Part shown: positions 30,165 through 38,452 of the stretch, in pieces
How positions within the stretch are numbered: position 1 is the stretch's first letter
How the letters are laid out: the number at the start of each line of letters is the position of its first letter
From: an uncultured Alphaproteobacteria bacterium
GTDB lineage: Bacteria > Pseudomonadota > Alphaproteobacteria > Rhodobacterales > Rhodobacteraceae
Reading direction: 5' to 3'
NCBI GenBank assembly: GCA_902556405.1
Contig: CACDWF010000001.1
Location: 1 to 64,000 of the forward strand
Length of the DNA stretch: 64,000 nucleotides
Notes under the pieces: generated by a model
What the model was told of the DNA's origin: nothing
Databases searched by the model: none
Seen by the model: the letters and a program-made list of their open reading frames with translations, nothing else
Made by a program: the position numbers and the translations under genes

Positions 30165-30668
30165 TCATGCACTGTTAGCTTTCGCTAGTGCATTTTGTAT
30201 TTTGTCTCGTAGCTCAATTCGTTCACCTGGACTTAAAAAAGCTCCTAATTCGATGTGTCTTCCCTTACCTGCTAAGGTTAGATAATTTTTTAATTTTGGA
30301 TTATTAAGGTCCAAGTTCACTCTGGTCCAATATGGGTTCCCTTCCCAAGCTTTTTGCTCTTTATTTTTTTCTTGGTGTATTACTATTATCTTATTTTTAG
30401 AAATCAAGATCTCTTCAAAAGTATTGCCTTGTTGGAAGCTCCTTTGAAGCAGGGTTAGAAAAAGATAGAATGTCAATCCTGAAAAAATTGTAAGTGTTAT
30501 TCCTATTGGGCTACCAATGAAAGGTATTATCGGAAGCAAAAACCCAAATGCTGCAACGCAAAAAACCAATTTGGTTCCATATGAATCTAAAGATCTATTT
30601 GGAACCAATCTCATTCTCAGAAAGGTGGGGTTATTTTTATCCCCTGAATTATTGATCGTTCTCAGCAT
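30165..30668 (-). CDS. DUF2244 membrane protein
   Basis: A 167-residue protein with two adjacent hydrophobic segments (about residues 29-75) separated by a short G-S-P-I-G turn, then a basic cytosolic region with P-Y-W-T-R-V-N and G-E-R-I-E-L-R, matching the DUF2244 family. Members often sit next to cytochrome oxidase genes in Alphaproteobacteria; here it is 14 bp downstream of ctaD. A role in oxidase assembly is a guess from context. Confidence 0.82.
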   Translation of the reverse strand: MLRTINNSGDKNNPTFLRMRLVPNRSLDSYGTKLVFCVAAFGFLLPIIPFIGSPIGITLTIFSGLTFYLFLTLLQRSFQQGNTFEEILISKNKIIVIHQEKNKEQKAWEGNPYWTRVNLDLNNPKLKNYLTLAGKGRHIELGAFLSPGERIELRDKIQNALAKANSA

Positions 30669-30682
30669 TAAAACAAAGTGAG

Positions 30683-32329
30683 CTAGTGGCTAGTTGACTT
30701 AGACTCCCACATATCTTTTGTAGGTAATATTTCGAAGGTATGCTCGGGTGGTGGGTTCGGCAAAGTCCATTCTAATGTATCTGCATGTTTCCCCCAATAC
30801 GCTTCTTCTGTGACACGTCTCCCCCACATCAACGTATAGAAGATGATCCCAAAGAAAAATATAAAAGATGCAAATGATATGAAGGCCCCAATAGATGATA
30901 CATAGTTCCATAGTGCAAATTGCTCAGGATAATCGATATATCGTCTTGGCATGCCTTGCCTTCCAAGAAAATGCTGTGGGAAAAAAGTTATATTTGATCC
31001 AATAAACATCGCCCAAAAGTGCAATTTTCCTGCCCATTCTGGATACTGACGACCAGACATTTTACCTATCCAGTAATATATGCCTGCAAAGATACAGAAT
31101 ACTGCACCCAAAGACATAACGTAGTGAAAGTGAGCTACAACATAGTAAGTGTCATGGTAGGCTCTATCGATCCCCGCTTGGCTTAAAACTATACCAGTCA
31201 CCCCACCCACGGTGAAAAGGAATAAAAAGCCTATTGACCATAACATTGGTGTTTTAAATTCAACTGAACCACCCCACATTGTAGCAATCCATGAAAATAT
31301 TTTTATTCCGGTTGGCACAGCAATAACCATTGTGGCCAACATAAAATATGCTTGCTGCGTAACTGACATACCTACGGTATACATATGATGTGCCCATACA
31401 ACGAAGCCTAAGGCACCAATTGCTATCATTGCATATACCATTGGCAAATACCCAAATACTGGCTTTTTTGAAAATGTTGATATGACATGACTAACTATCC
31501 CAAAGCCAGGAATAACAATCATATAAACCTCCGGGTGGCCAAAAAACCAAAGCAAGTGCTGGTACAGTACAGGATCTCCACCCCCAGCGGGATCGAAAAA
31601 TGTAGTTCCAAAATTCCTATCGGTCAAGAGCATTGTAATAGCTCCAGCTAACACAGGCAAAGATAGAAGTATCAGAAAGGCTGTGACGACAATTGACCAA
31701 GGGAAAAGAGGTGTTTTGTGTAAGGTCATTCCTGGGGCACGCATGTTTAAAAACGTTGTGATCATATTTATCGCGCTTAGTATTGACGAGGCTCCAGATA
31801 AATGTATAGCAAAAATAGCTAGGTCCATTGACATCCCTTGTTCAGAAGTTGATAAAGGTGCGTATAACACCCATCCTACACCTGATCCTAATTGACCATT
31901 TCCTCCTGGCGCCAATAAACTGCATACCGCGAGCGATGAACCTGCAACGTATAACCAATATGATAAATTATTCATTCTCGGGAATGCCATGTCAGGTGCA
32001 CCAATCATCAAGGGCATGAAATAGTTACCAAAACCACCAAAGAGAGCTGGAATGACAACAAAAAACATCATCAATACACCATGGCCAGTGATTAAAACAT
32101 TCCACATATGCCCATTTGGTTCACCATCGGCATTGGTCATATACTGAACCCCTGGTTCCATAAGCTCTAATCTCATGTAAACGGTGAATGCCACTGCGAC
32201 AAAACCTAGAAGAGCCGCGGTAAATATATATAAAATGCCTATGTCCTTATGATTTGTTGACATAAACCAGCGAGTGAAGAAATTTTTCTTTTCGTGTTCG
32301 TGTGAAATTTGATCTGTAACATCAACCAT
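30683..32329 (-). CDS. ctaD: Cytochrome c oxidase subunit I (aa3 type)
   Basis: The 548-residue catalytic subunit of the proton-pumping terminal oxidase. Twelve membrane helices are expected. Visible ligands and channels are the heme a His in T-G-H-G-V-L-M, CuB/Tyr in W-F-F-G-H-P-E-V-Y, the His pair in W-A-H-H-M-Y-T-V-G, the heme ligands in V-A-H-F-H-Y-V, and D-x-x-Y-H-D-T-Y-Y for the proton path. It is encoded without ctaC/ctaE next to it, as in Rhodobacter and Paracoccus. A strong GGGGG ribosome site precedes the start. It heads the five-gene operon down to bpt. Confidence 0.98.
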   Translation of the reverse strand: MVDVTDQISHEHEKKNFFTRWFMSTNHKDIGILYIFTAALLGFVAVAFTVYMRLELMEPGVQYMTNADGEPNGHMWNVLITGHGVLMMFFVVIPALFGGFGNYFMPLMIGAPDMAFPRMNNLSYWLYVAGSSLAVCSLLAPGGNGQLGSGVGWVLYAPLSTSEQGMSMDLAIFAIHLSGASSILSAINMITTFLNMRAPGMTLHKTPLFPWSIVVTAFLILLSLPVLAGAITMLLTDRNFGTTFFDPAGGGDPVLYQHLLWFFGHPEVYMIVIPGFGIVSHVISTFSKKPVFGYLPMVYAMIAIGALGFVVWAHHMYTVGMSVTQQAYFMLATMVIAVPTGIKIFSWIATMWGGSVEFKTPMLWSIGFLFLFTVGGVTGIVLSQAGIDRAYHDTYYVVAHFHYVMSLGAVFCIFAGIYYWIGKMSGRQYPEWAGKLHFWAMFIGSNITFFPQHFLGRQGMPRRYIDYPEQFALWNYVSSIGAFISFASFIFFFGIIFYTLMWGRRVTEEAYWGKHADTLEWTLPNPPPEHTFEILPTKDMWESKSTSH

Positions 32330-32447
32330 TTAAAAGACACCCCCTTTAGCACTGACATTAAATTGACTAACGATTATATATATAGTACATCCTAAGTAAC
32401 TTTTCCACCCAAAATTTAGAGACCGTTCGACGCACATGAGGGATTGC

Positions 32448-33092
32448 TCAGTTTAAAAAAATTGTTGAAAAATTTTGCTCAAATATTTTATCAACATCAG
32501 CCATTTTTATTTCAACTCCTAGCTCGTGTAAAGATGTCACGCCTTTCCCAGGTATACCGCAAGGATTAATGCTAGTAAAAAATTTAAGGTTAGGATTTAC
32601 GTTTAATGCTAGGCCATGGAATGTCACCCACTTCTTTACCCTCAATCCGAGCGCCGCTATTTTTTTATCATGAGTTCCATCTATATTAACGCTCCTAGGA
32701 TCCTCAACCCAAACTCCAACCAGCCCAGGAATTCTATACCCTAAAATGCCTAAGTCTCTAAGGACCAAGATCAGCCATTCCTCTATGTTCCACACTAATT
32801 GCTTTATATCTTTTTTTCTATGTCTCAAATCGAGCATCATGTAGACAATTCGTTGACCAGGGCCGTGATAGGTTGTCTGCCCACCTCTTTTTGTTCGATA
32901 AATAGGAATATCAACATGGTTCTTAAAGTCGTTGGTTTTTGCCGATGTACCAAGGGTAAAAACGTTGTCATGCTCTAAAAACCAGATAAGTTCGGTCCTG
33001 CGGTTTGAAATTATATCTTCAACACGTTTAGACATTGCCTCCTCAGCAATTTTGTAGTTTATAACATTCTTCTCATGTTTCCATTCTATCAT
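32448..33092 (-). CDS. lipB: Octanoyltransferase LipB
   Basis: Transfers octanoyl groups from acyl-carrier protein to lipoyl domains, the first step of lipoate synthesis. The 214-residue protein has R-G-G-Q-T-T-Y-H-G-P-G-Q, the K-I-A-A-L-G-L-R-V-K-K-W-V-T-F-H-G region with the active-site Lys, and I-N-P-C-G-I-P with the catalytic Cys. Typical length. It is monocistronic, divergent from the tRNA-Leu, and 118 bp upstream of ctaD on the same strand. Confidence 0.96.
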   Translation of the reverse strand: MIEWKHEKNVINYKIAEEAMSKRVEDIISNRRTELIWFLEHDNVFTLGTSAKTNDFKNHVDIPIYRTKRGGQTTYHGPGQRIVYMMLDLRHRKKDIKQLVWNIEEWLILVLRDLGILGYRIPGLVGVWVEDPRSVNIDGTHDKKIAALGLRVKKWVTFHGLALNVNPNLKFFTSINPCGIPGKGVTSLHELGVEIKMADVDKIFEQNFSTIFLN

Positions 33093-33171
33093 TTGTGCCT
33101 TTGATATAATCGTGTTGCTTTTTTTGAGAAAATATCATATCTAACTTCAGATTGAAAATGGTATTAGTAAC

Positions 33172-33258
33172 GCGGCTGTGGCGGAATCGGTAGACGCGCA
33201 GCGTTGAGGTCGCTGTGGGGTAAAACCCGTGGAAGTTCAAGTCTTCTCAGCCGCACCA
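33172..33258 (+). tRNA. tRNA-Leu (anticodon GAG)
   Basis: An 87-nt class II tRNA. Acceptor GCGGCTG (33172-33178) pairs with CAGCCGC (33248-33254), followed by A and an encoded CCA. The anticodon stem CAGCG/CGCTG encloses loop TTGAGGT, anticodon GAG. A long variable arm (GGGGTAAAACCC) is present. Its 3' end is duplicated downstream at 34847, the mark of an integration site. Confidence 0.97.
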
Positions 33259-33267
33259 TAATCTGGA
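33242..33267 (+). repeat. Direct repeat copy 1 (tRNA-Leu 3' end), putative attL
   Basis: Twenty-six bases covering the end of the T arm, acceptor strand, CCA and 9 bp downstream are identical to 34847-34872. Weaker similarity continues for about 25 more bases on the right of both copies, to the 3' end of the cyclase gene. This is what a site-specific integrase using a tRNA 3' end leaves. Confidence 0.8.
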
Positions 33268-33278
33268 CCTCATTTAAC

Positions 33279-34559
33279 CTAAAGCTGTAATTTGTGAATA
33301 CCAATCTTTTCTGTTCTACCTGGAATACTAAAATTTGCCTCAAAGTCAGACTTTATTTCTTCAGATAATCGTTTAGCCACGGCGTCGCTTATAATTACTT
33401 GACTATCAAATTTTTTACACGCATCACACAAACGATTAGCTACATTCACTGTATCTCCTAAAACGGTGAATTCAACTCTTTGATCTCCGCCAATGTTCCC
33501 AATTATACATGGGCCAAAATGAATGCCAATTCTGTGCGTTATTTGAGGTAGTTTCTTTTCTGCGCGTTCTTTTGACCATTGGTTCATAGCAATTTGCATT
33601 TTTCTTGCGCATTCAAATGCATTTTGAGCGTCATTGCCTCTACTAGTAGGTGTCCCAAACGTAGCCATAACTGCATCGCCTATAAATTTATCAACAGTAC
33701 CACCTGAACTAAAAATAGCAGCAACCATTTTGGATTGGTACTCAGAAACCAATCGAACTACATCTTTGGGATCCATAGTCTCGGTCATCTTCGTAAAGCC
33801 ATTTATATCTGTAAACAAAACTGCTACTAAAGAAGATTTTTCTACGTCAGTGATGTCAGAAAAACGGCTATTCTCTATTTCATCTTTCACCTCAGGAGAA
33901 AAATATCTACCTAATACCTGATTTGCCCTCTCAAAATTCGAAGCTTGATTTGTTACTTTATCGAACTGCCAGCTAGTTACCGTGACCACTATAACCGTGA
34001 CTACAACAAATAAACAGTTCAATACAAACCAGTCCAAATTTATAGCAAGTCCGTCTGTGAAAACAACTGGAAGGTTGCTAGAAAAAAATACACCATCAAT
34101 GCTTAAAGCCATGTATTGCTGGATAATAATGCTAGTTACAAATAATGCTGACAGGAATGCAGTTATAGTCAATCTTAGATATAGAACAGATACCACAATA
34201 AACATAATGCCAGGCGCAAATTGATAATCAACAATCCTTCCAACATTAGACACAACGAGTAATGGATCATTATCAAGATTTGTGAGTATAGCGACACCAA
34301 TATTTGTTAAAATTATCAATAAAAGGCTAAAGAAAAGTAGAGGACGATAATTTTCGATTCTAGTGTTCAACGCTATTGCTGCATTCAGCAGTGAACTAGT
34401 AAGAAACAAAGTAGGAAACCCAAACTTACCTAAGTCAGTACTTGCAGTAGGTATTAGGAGTTGTGAAAATACTACCATCATCTGGATAATAGCATAGACC
34501 CAGCTTACCATCTTCAATCCAGATACATATCTTAAAATTAATTGATCGTTATTCATCAT
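33279..34559 (-). CDS. Membrane-bound class III adenylate/guanylate cyclase
   Basis: A 426-residue protein with about five or six N-terminal hydrophobic helices (residues 15-195) and a C-terminal class III cyclase domain. Catalytic features are the metal-binding Asp in F-T-D-I-N-G-F, D-K-F-I-G-D-A-V-M-A-T-F-G for the second Asp, and V-L-G-D-T-V-N-V-A-N-R-L with the transition-state Asn/Arg. Likely makes cAMP in response to a membrane signal. It lies inside the tRNA-Leu direct repeat, with its 3' end 21 bp past the tRNA, so it may be cargo. Confidence 0.9.
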   Translation of the reverse strand: MMNNDQLILRYVSGLKMVSWVYAIIQMMVVFSQLLIPTASTDLGKFGFPTLFLTSSLLNAAIALNTRIENYRPLLFFSLLLIILTNIGVAILTNLDNDPLLVVSNVGRIVDYQFAPGIMFIVVSVLYLRLTITAFLSALFVTSIIIQQYMALSIDGVFFSSNLPVVFTDGLAINLDWFVLNCLFVVVTVIVVTVTSWQFDKVTNQASNFERANQVLGRYFSPEVKDEIENSRFSDITDVEKSSLVAVLFTDINGFTKMTETMDPKDVVRLVSEYQSKMVAAIFSSGGTVDKFIGDAVMATFGTPTSRGNDAQNAFECARKMQIAMNQWSKERAEKKLPQITHRIGIHFGPCIIGNIGGDQRVEFTVLGDTVNVANRLCDACKKFDSQVIISDAVAKRLSEEIKSDFEANFSIPGRTEKIGIHKLQL

Positions 34560-34733
34560 TAATCTTTAACCAGCAAAATATTTGTTTTGTTCGATAGATA
34601 TAGCACAACTTTTTACAACGATACCATTGAATAGTATGTATAATGAACTTAGTAGGTAGCGTTGTAAACTGACCATTTGCTGCACACTCCAAGCACACAC
34701 TACGTGAGTACGCCTATAGTGGTCTGGCATAGG

Positions 34734-34755
34734 GGTAGACAAAATGGTAGACAAA
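34734..34755 (+). repeat. Tandem GGTAGACAAA repeat, 12-bp period
   Basis: GGTAGACAAA occurs at 34734-34743 and again at 34746-34755. It lies about 90 bp inside the right copy of the tRNA-Leu repeat. Short tandem repeats at this distance from an attachment core are what arm-type integrase binding sites look like. This is an inference; no integrase is in the window. Confidence 0.45.
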
Positions 34756-34846
34756 TATGTGCGTCTTGACATGAACTACACTTTACCTAACATATTGATA
34801 CTGCTTACTTTTATTTAGTCATTGGTGCATGTACAGAGCAATTAAC

Positions 34847-34872
34847 TCTTCTCAGCCGCACCATAATCTGGA
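34847..34872 (+). repeat. Direct repeat copy 2 (displaced tRNA-Leu 3' end), putative attR
   Basis: Exact 26-base copy of 33242-33267, including TCTTCTCAGCCGCACCA, but without the 5' part of a tRNA, so no functional tRNA is encoded here. The two copies enclose the cyclase gene and the gene-free stretch before this point. Confidence 0.8.
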
Positions 34873-35025
34873 TCTTAGTTTACCTAAAACACTGATTTAT
34901 AAGCATTAAAAAAGTTTTATACAATTAGGTCTAAAATAGAAAACATTTATGAGACATATTATTTGGCTTCCATAAAAAAATTTTTGCAATTAAGATGATA
35001 CGTAGAAGATTAGTGAGGTTTCAAG

Positions 35026-35463
35026 ATGTCTGAACATAATGGTGGATGCCACTGTGGAAAAGTAAAATTCACAGCGAAGGATCCAATAATTAGTGTGGCT
35101 TGCAATTGTCAAAGGTGCCGTAAGTTAAGTGGTAGCCTTCATCTTGGTGTGATTTTTAGTGAGGAAAATTTCTCAGTAGATGGAGAGTTGTCTTCATATG
35201 AGTATGTCGGTGGAAGTGGAAATAAGGTAAATAGTAAGTTCTGTGGCATTTGTGGCTGTAAAATTTATTCAAAGGCTGAACTATTTGAAGGCCTTGTTAG
35301 TGTTAAACTCGGTGTATTGGACGATGCGCTAGATTTTCCCCCACAGATGGAAGTGTTTACTAATTATAAACTTAATTGGCTAAAAGATAATGGGTGTATA
35401 AAGGAAAGCTTTGAAGAAGCTGCAGTTGCTGAGAGGCTAACAAGTATCCTAGAAAATTTATAG
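35026..35463 (+). CDS. GFA (glutathione-dependent formaldehyde-activating) family protein, copy 1
   Basis: A 145-residue zinc protein of the GFA/CENP-V fold. Zinc ligands are G-G-C-H-C-G-K, C-N-C-Q-R-C-R-K-L-S-G and F-C-G-I-C-G-C-K. Members bind glutathione adducts or have no known activity, so formaldehyde conversion is not established. Paralogous to the gene at 57522-57974, with the same ligand layout and similar G-G-S-G and E-x-F-E segments. First gene beyond the tRNA-Leu repeat. Confidence 0.88.
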   Translation: MSEHNGGCHCGKVKFTAKDPIISVACNCQRCRKLSGSLHLGVIFSEENFSVDGELSSYEYVGGSGNKVNSKFCGICGCKIYSKAELFEGLVSVKLGVLDDALDFPPQMEVFTNYKLNWLKDNGCIKESFEEAAVAERLTSILENL

Positions 35464-35609
35464 AGAATTGAAGGCAAAAATAAATTTAGGAAGAAAAGGG
35501 CGATTATCAGTTACTAGTATTTCTATGACATTTGAAGCACATGGGTTCGCTTGTTTGACCAAAACTCGTTATTAGGAATTATAAAAAATTGATTAATTCA
35601 AAAAAATTA

Positions 35610-36026
35610 ATGGAAACTTATTTAATTGATGTTGGTCTGAATGGTCGGTTGGAGTTAATTGAGACTATTGCACAACCAGATATGGTTGATGAAGCCAATA
35701 GAGCTTATGGTGGGCCAGCAGGAAGAGATGGACTTATAGCTCATGTCAAAGAATTTCGTCGTCAGATAGGAGAGTTAAAACTTGAGATAAAGCAGATAGT
35801 AGGAAATGAAAATGAAGTCATGGCACATTGGTTTTTTACTGGCATTCATAGGGGCCCCTGGTTAACGCGAGAAGCAACAGGGAAAGAAGTTTCAGCGGAT
35901 GTATTTAGCTTCTTTACATTGAAAGAAGGACTGATCAGCTATTATCGTCTTTGGTTACACGCTATGATTGATGGCCCAGTAATTTTCGATTCATCTTGCC
36001 CGCGAATAGAAAAAAGACAAATTTAA
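35610..36026 (+). CDS. SnoaL-like / NTF2-fold protein
   Basis: About 138 residues. The pattern (L-I-E-T-I-A-Q-P-D-M-V-D, G-R-D-G-L-I-A-H-V-K-E-F-R-R, W-F-F-T-G-I-H-R-G-P-W, G-K-E-V-S-A-D-V-F-S-F-F) fits the SnoaL-type polyketide-cyclase-like NTF2 fold, found in isomerases, hydrolases and catalytically silent proteins. The ATG at 35610 is preferred to the in-frame TTG at 35589; neither has a strong ribosome site. Substrate unknown. Confidence 0.72.
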   Translation: METYLIDVGLNGRLELIETIAQPDMVDEANRAYGGPAGRDGLIAHVKEFRRQIGELKLEIKQIVGNENEVMAHWFFTGIHRGPWLTREATGKEVSADVFSFFTLKEGLISYYRLWLHAMIDGPVIFDSSCPRIEKRQI

Positions 36027-36250
36027 AAATATTGGATATTTGTTTTTAACCAATTTTCAATAGTGAATAATTAAAAGTGTTCTATCAATCGATATTAATC
36101 ATTTTGTTAGGTCTGTTTCTTTCAGTGCCATTTTTTTGAAAACAATACTGGCCAACCATAGAATGGAAAAAACTCAGCACAGTCAAAAGTTTTTGATCCT
36201 AGATGCATAAGAACTATTTCTGGATTTATGCGGAAAAAAACAATTTCTAC

Positions 36251-36580
36251 TCAGTAGAGATTTTGAAGAATAACATTTCTACTTGGCTCGATAACGGGAC
36301 TAATAGCTTCAAGTTCTTTGATTATGGTTTGCCGGAAATTATCTATGGCTTTTTGACAATCCTTATATGCTTGTGGACTATTATATTCTAAAAGTGTTGA
36401 TGTCTTATAAGTACCCTTTTTATTCCAAATTTGATTATTAGAGAATCTTGTACATCCTCTTTGTTTGAGCTTGGCAAAAAAGAGCTTTCCTTTTTCTTCC
36501 CATAACCTTATGTGAAGAAGTATTTGAGCTTCAGTTTTAAATGTAAAACTATTATACGACATGAGATTGGTTTCAGTCAT
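36251..36580 (-). CDS. Small protein resembling the dimeric alpha/beta-barrel type
   Basis: A 109-residue protein without signal or membrane segments. The stretch L-W-E-E-K-G-K-L-F-F-A-K-L-K-Q-R-G and L-E-Y-N-S-P-Q-A-Y-K-D-C-Q-K-A resembles the protein at 58744-59076 (F-R-T-F-Y-N-K-K-A-M-E-F-L and T-Y-R-D-Y-D-A-Y-E-K-C-Q-K-F). I infer shared ancestry and an antibiotic-monooxygenase-like (ABM) fold. Last of five consecutive minus-strand small genes, 31 bp after the previous one. Confidence 0.55.
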   Translation of the reverse strand: MTETNLMSYNSFTFKTEAQILLHIRLWEEKGKLFFAKLKQRGCTRFSNNQIWNKKGTYKTSTLLEYNSPQAYKDCQKAIDNFRQTIIKELEAISPVIEPSRNVILQNLY

Positions 36581-36611
36581 TTTATTATTTCATAAGTTAA
36601 TAATTAAATAA

Positions 36612-36902
36612 TTATTGTTTCCTTAGTTGTTGAATAACATCACCATCAAATACAATGGTATCTGTGATTTTAAAATCGTATTGTTCCCTCCATTTTGACA
36701 TTTCGCTAAAAAGTAAATCACCTTTTTCCTTAGTTTCAAAAATAACAAACATCAAAACGGACTCTGGACTAGCTCGAACCCAAGTGATTTCTAATAGACC
36801 ACGTTCTAAGAGTTCTGGCACTTTAGTAGTGTGCATAGCAATGAATTTTTCACAGTCTGCCTCTGTGAAAAAGTTAAACATACCAACCCTACCAACACTC
36901 AT
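36612..36902 (-). CDS. Small ABM-like protein, intact member of a paralogous pair
   Basis: A 96-residue protein beginning M-S-V-G-R-V-G-M-F-N-F-F. The start is placed at ATG 36902 because that aligns with the broken paralogue at 36943-37235 (M-A-V-A-R-T-K-I-I-N-F-F); a GTG 9 bp upstream is alternative. Segments W-V-R-A-S-P-E-S-V-L-M-F-V-I-F and Y-D-F-K-I-T-D-T-I-V-F-D-G suggest a ferredoxin-like barrel subunit. Function unknown. Confidence 0.6.
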   Translation of the reverse strand: MSVGRVGMFNFFTEADCEKFIAMHTTKVPELLERGLLEITWVRASPESVLMFVIFETKEKGDLLFSEMSKWREQYDFKITDTIVFDGDVIQQLRKQ

Positions 36903-36942
36903 AATGCACACGTACTCCCTTCGATTTAATTAGATAACAATA

Positions 36943-37235
36943 CTAATTTTTTATCTTACCATATTCATAAAGAATTTCTCCTTCAAAGGTAATCACATCA
37001 ACTTTAAAATCGTACTTTTTACGCTATTAATTTGCTCCTCTTAATATCTCTTGAGCTCCTTCTTCGGTTTCAACAACAGAAAAATTAGTAGTGAGGTTGC
37101 ACTTGCCTTAACATACGTCGCTTCAAGAAGAGCACACTCATCCAAAGAACTTGCAAACCCTTTATGAAGTCCAAAATATTTATCGAAATCTTCTTCCGAA
37201 AAAAAGTTTATAATTTTAGTCCTAGCTACAGCCAT
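36943..37235 (-). pseudogene. Frameshifted paralogue of the 36612 gene
   Basis: Reading starts at ATG 37235 as M-A-V-A-R-T-K-I-I-N-F-F and matches the downstream paralogue to about residue 54, then runs out at a stop near 37041. In another frame the family sequence resumes (S-V-V-E-T-E-E-G-A-Q-E-I-L). A stop and a further shift follow, after which K-K-Y-D-F-K-V-D-V-I-T-F-E-G-E matches the paralogue's Y-D-F-K-I-T-D-T-I-V-F-D-G and ends at 36943. At least two lesions make it a pseudogene unless the sequence has errors. Confidence 0.75.
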
Positions 37236-37273
37236 TTTTACTATTTATGTAGGAAATTTGTTTCATTTAATTC

Positions 37274-37607
37274 CTAGATGTGATCTTCCTTCTCCAAATC
37301 ATGAACGCTGACAACATCTCTCCAAACTTTATTATCTTTCCATAATTGCACATTGGTAGTCTCCCATTTTTTACCTCCGTGCTCTATCAACACGTCCCTC
37401 CATGCCAATAGATCTTTGTTTTCAATTTAAAGCTCAAGCTTTTCAAAAGTTAAACCGTCCTCAAATCTTTTTTATAGACGAGACCATCTCATCTTTGTAA
37501 CTCAATGTAGTTTCTCTTAGATATAAATATTCATCATGTAAAATATCCTGAAGTCCCTCAAAGTCTTTATTCTCAAGCAGGCTTTTAATTGTGTTCCATT
37601 TGTTCAT
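37274..37607 (-). pseudogene. Broken SnoaL/NTF2-like gene
   Basis: From ATG 37607 the frame reads M-N-K-W-N-T-I-K-S-L-L-E-N-K-D-F-E-G-L-Q (typical NTF2-type start) to S-S-I-K-K-I then stops. Removing one A from a six-A run restores S-I-K-R-F-E-D-G-L-T-F-E-K-L-E-L, then a TAA interrupts, and the same frame continues to W-E-T-T-N-V-Q-L-W-K-D-N-K-V-W-R-D-V-V-S, ending at 37274. The 334-nt length is one more than a multiple of three, consistent with a single insertion plus one nonsense change. Confidence 0.75.
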
Positions 37608-37734
37608 TAACACCTCTAAATTCCTATTTCACACTCACAAAAGATTTTATTGATTAGCTCTTCAAAAGGTATTTAATTTAAATCTTTATTTTTGTTTATT
37701 ACATATTTAGCAATACATATTTCCGCAGTAGCTT

Positions 37735-37986
37735 TTACCTTCCTAGTGAGAGAACTTGGTCAACCTCCCAATTATACGTAATTGTTTTTGGTGATAGTCG
37801 ATCTCTAAAAGGTACGATTATTTGCTCTCCTATTTTCCTAATAACTTTTTGGTCTGCCTTTTGTTTAAAGCTCCAGAGCGCCAACATTCTATTTGGCATA
37901 TCTATATCTTTAACTATTTCCAGAGTGCTCTCGGGAACTGAGTCTTTATATTTTGGCCACTGCTGTTTTAATACCATAATGAACAT
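37735..37986 (-). CDS. Small hypothetical protein, possible ABM-like fold
   Basis: An 83-residue soluble protein. L-A-L-W-S-F-K-Q-K-A-D-Q-K-V-I-R-K-I-G-E resembles the strand-helix unit of dimeric alpha/beta-barrel proteins. It is the first of the five minus-strand small genes ending at 36251, and the gap to the next remnant is 127 bp. Because two neighbours are broken, it may itself be shortened. No function can be given. Confidence 0.45.
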   Translation of the reverse strand: MFIMVLKQQWPKYKDSVPESTLEIVKDIDMPNRMLALWSFKQKADQKVIRKIGEQIIVPFRDRLSPKTITYNWEVDQVLSLGR

Positions 37987-38231
37987 TTCACATTCATCTT
38001 AGGAAGAAAAAGTATTTATGATAGTTGTTTTAAACATACTTTATTTAACTATTATATGATATGACTTTCAACTGTGGAAATTTTTAAAAAAATAGCGCAA
38101 TTAATACTCAAAGATTTAATTTGAAAAAAATTATGTGTATCAATTGGTGCGAGTTGGATAGCAATAGTATCGGTGGTCGCCAAGCACTTCATCCGAATTC
38201 TGAAAATTCTCCAAGACCTCCCCATTGTTTT

Positions 38232-38429
38232 TTATATAGAACCGCGGGTCTTTTTGAGTTCATATGCTTGTCTCATACATTCATTTTTAGATGAGTTATT
38301 TTGTATGATATGAGACTGAAAATTCGCATTTGGCGTAATCCCAACGTTGGGGGTAAGGTTTATAATCAATATAAGTGAATACCAAACAGACATAGAAATC
38401 TCCGTTATATTATTTGCTTTGAAAAGCAT
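38232..38429 (-). CDS. Hypothetical short protein with N-terminal hydrophobic segment
   Basis: A 65-codon frame with a hydrophobic stretch (V-W-Y-S-L-I-L-I-I-N-L) near residue 16-26 that could be a signal peptide, and a charged tail N-E-C-M-R-Q-A-Y-E-L-K-K. No family recognised and no good ribosome site. It lies in a low-density stretch (37987-38452) and could be a fragment or chance frame. Confidence 0.25.
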   Translation of the reverse strand: MLFKANNITEISMSVWYSLILIINLTPNVGITPNANFQSHIIQNNSSKNECMRQAYELKKTRGSI

Positions 38430-38452
38430 TAGCTAAAGGCAAAGAGATTACT

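Larger units (their letters stand above)
34560..35025. other. 466-bp region without a convincing gene, holding integration-scar repeats
   Basis: Between the cyclase start and the GFA gene. A 68-codon minus-strand reading frame (34566-34772) has no family resemblance or ribosome site and is not accepted. The region holds a tandem 10-mer (34734-34755) and the second copy of the tRNA-Leu end (34847-34872). The rest is AT-rich. It may be what remains of a deleted integrase gene. Confidence 0.5.

Noticed and set aside
34566-34772. Minus-strand 68-codon frame near the tRNA-Leu scar
   Set aside because: No family pattern and it covers the tandem repeat; considered as an integrase remnant but no integrase motif (R-x-x-R-Y) is seen.
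36203-36391. Plus-strand 62-codon frame at 36.2 kb
   Set aside because: Most of it is antisense to the better supported small gene at 36251-36580.
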